DNA from: SIG440 sp045648175
Lineage (GTDB): Bacteria > Bacillota > Clostridia > Monoglobales > Monoglobaceae
NCBI GenBank assembly: GCA_045648175.1
Contig: JAZRNN010000051.1
Coordinates: 1 to 5,660, forward strand
Direction of reading: 5' to 3'
Length of the DNA stretch: 5,660 bases
Shown here: positions 5,622 to 5,660 of the stretch, piece after piece
Numbering within the stretch: position 1 is the stretch's first letter
Layout: the number at the start of each line of letters is the position of its first letter
Translations under genes and position numbers: made by a program
The notes under the pieces: model-generated
Told to the model about the DNA's origin: nothing
What the model saw: the letters and a program-made list of their open reading frames with translations, nothing else
Databases searched by the model: none

Positions 5622-5643
5622 CAACTACAAAATTGAATGTTGG
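5615..5643. repeat. Imperfect inverted repeat beside the right 12-base repeat
   Basis: CCAACTTCAA (5615-5624) pairs with TTGAATGTTGG (5633-5643), with a single bulged T and an 8-base loop. No T run follows directly, so it is not a clear terminator. A smaller palindrome, GTTGA/TCAAC, follows at the edge of the window. Confidence 0.45.
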
Positions 5644-5660
5644 TTGAGATTTCAACACTT

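Larger units (their letters stand above)
5474..5660 (+). other. Non-coding 3' flank of the exporter unit
   Basis: No supported gene. The stretch holds 82 bases of AT-rich spacer, the terminator (5556-5591), the right copy of the 12-base repeat (5610-5621) and a second hairpin (5615-5643). A 32-codon frame (5500-5598) lacks a ribosome binding site and runs through the terminator, so it is not called. Confidence 0.6.

Overview
The window looks like a chromosomal segment of a low-GC Gram-positive anaerobe (Bacillota, class Clostridia, possibly a gut lineage). The support is AT-rich DNA, strong AAGGAGG-type ribosome binding sites, and protein sequences that resemble clostridial homologues recalled from memory. 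No database search was run, so the taxonomy is an inference.

Layout. Two transcription units diverge from a roughly 400-base intergenic region. Leftward (- strand) lies a two-component operon: an OmpR/PhoB-type response regulator (904-233), followed after one base by the start of a membrane histidine kinase (231 to beyond the left edge, first 77 residues only). Its promoter (957-929) is well formed. Rightward (+ strand) lies a three-gene unit: a MarR-family regulator (1302-1721), ABC exporter half-transporter 1 (1792-3543) and ABC exporter half-transporter 2 (3536-5473, overlapping the first by 8 bases). The unit ends at a strong intrinsic terminator (5556-5591).

How the genes work together. 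The two ABC proteins carry complementary degenerate motifs. The first lacks the catalytic Glu (Asp502 instead) and the switch His (Gln533 instead) but has an intact SGGQ signature. The second has intact Walker A, Walker B Glu and switch His but a degenerate LSQGQ signature. This is the pattern of an obligate heterodimeric exporter of the BmrCD/LmrCD/TM287-288 type, with one competent and one degenerate ATP site. Regulation can be read from the DNA: an identical 18-bp block containing a perfect palindrome (TGTAGC-GT-GCTACA) lies just after the -10 box of the marR promoter and again just before the first ABC gene. The MarR protein very probably represses both itself and the transporter. A small hairpin after the marR stop may act as a partial terminator between the two operators.

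The intergenic region (958-1230) is dense in inverted repeats. A 12-base sequence in it, TAATGCCAACTT, recurs after the terminator at the right end, beside hairpins in both places, so the regulator-exporter cassette is bracketed by two short, structured, degenerate repeats. I see no transposase, phage gene, CRISPR array, tRNA or rRNA. The gene content is a recognisable class. The less ordinary parts are the duplicated operator, the structured intergenic DNA and the flanking repeats.
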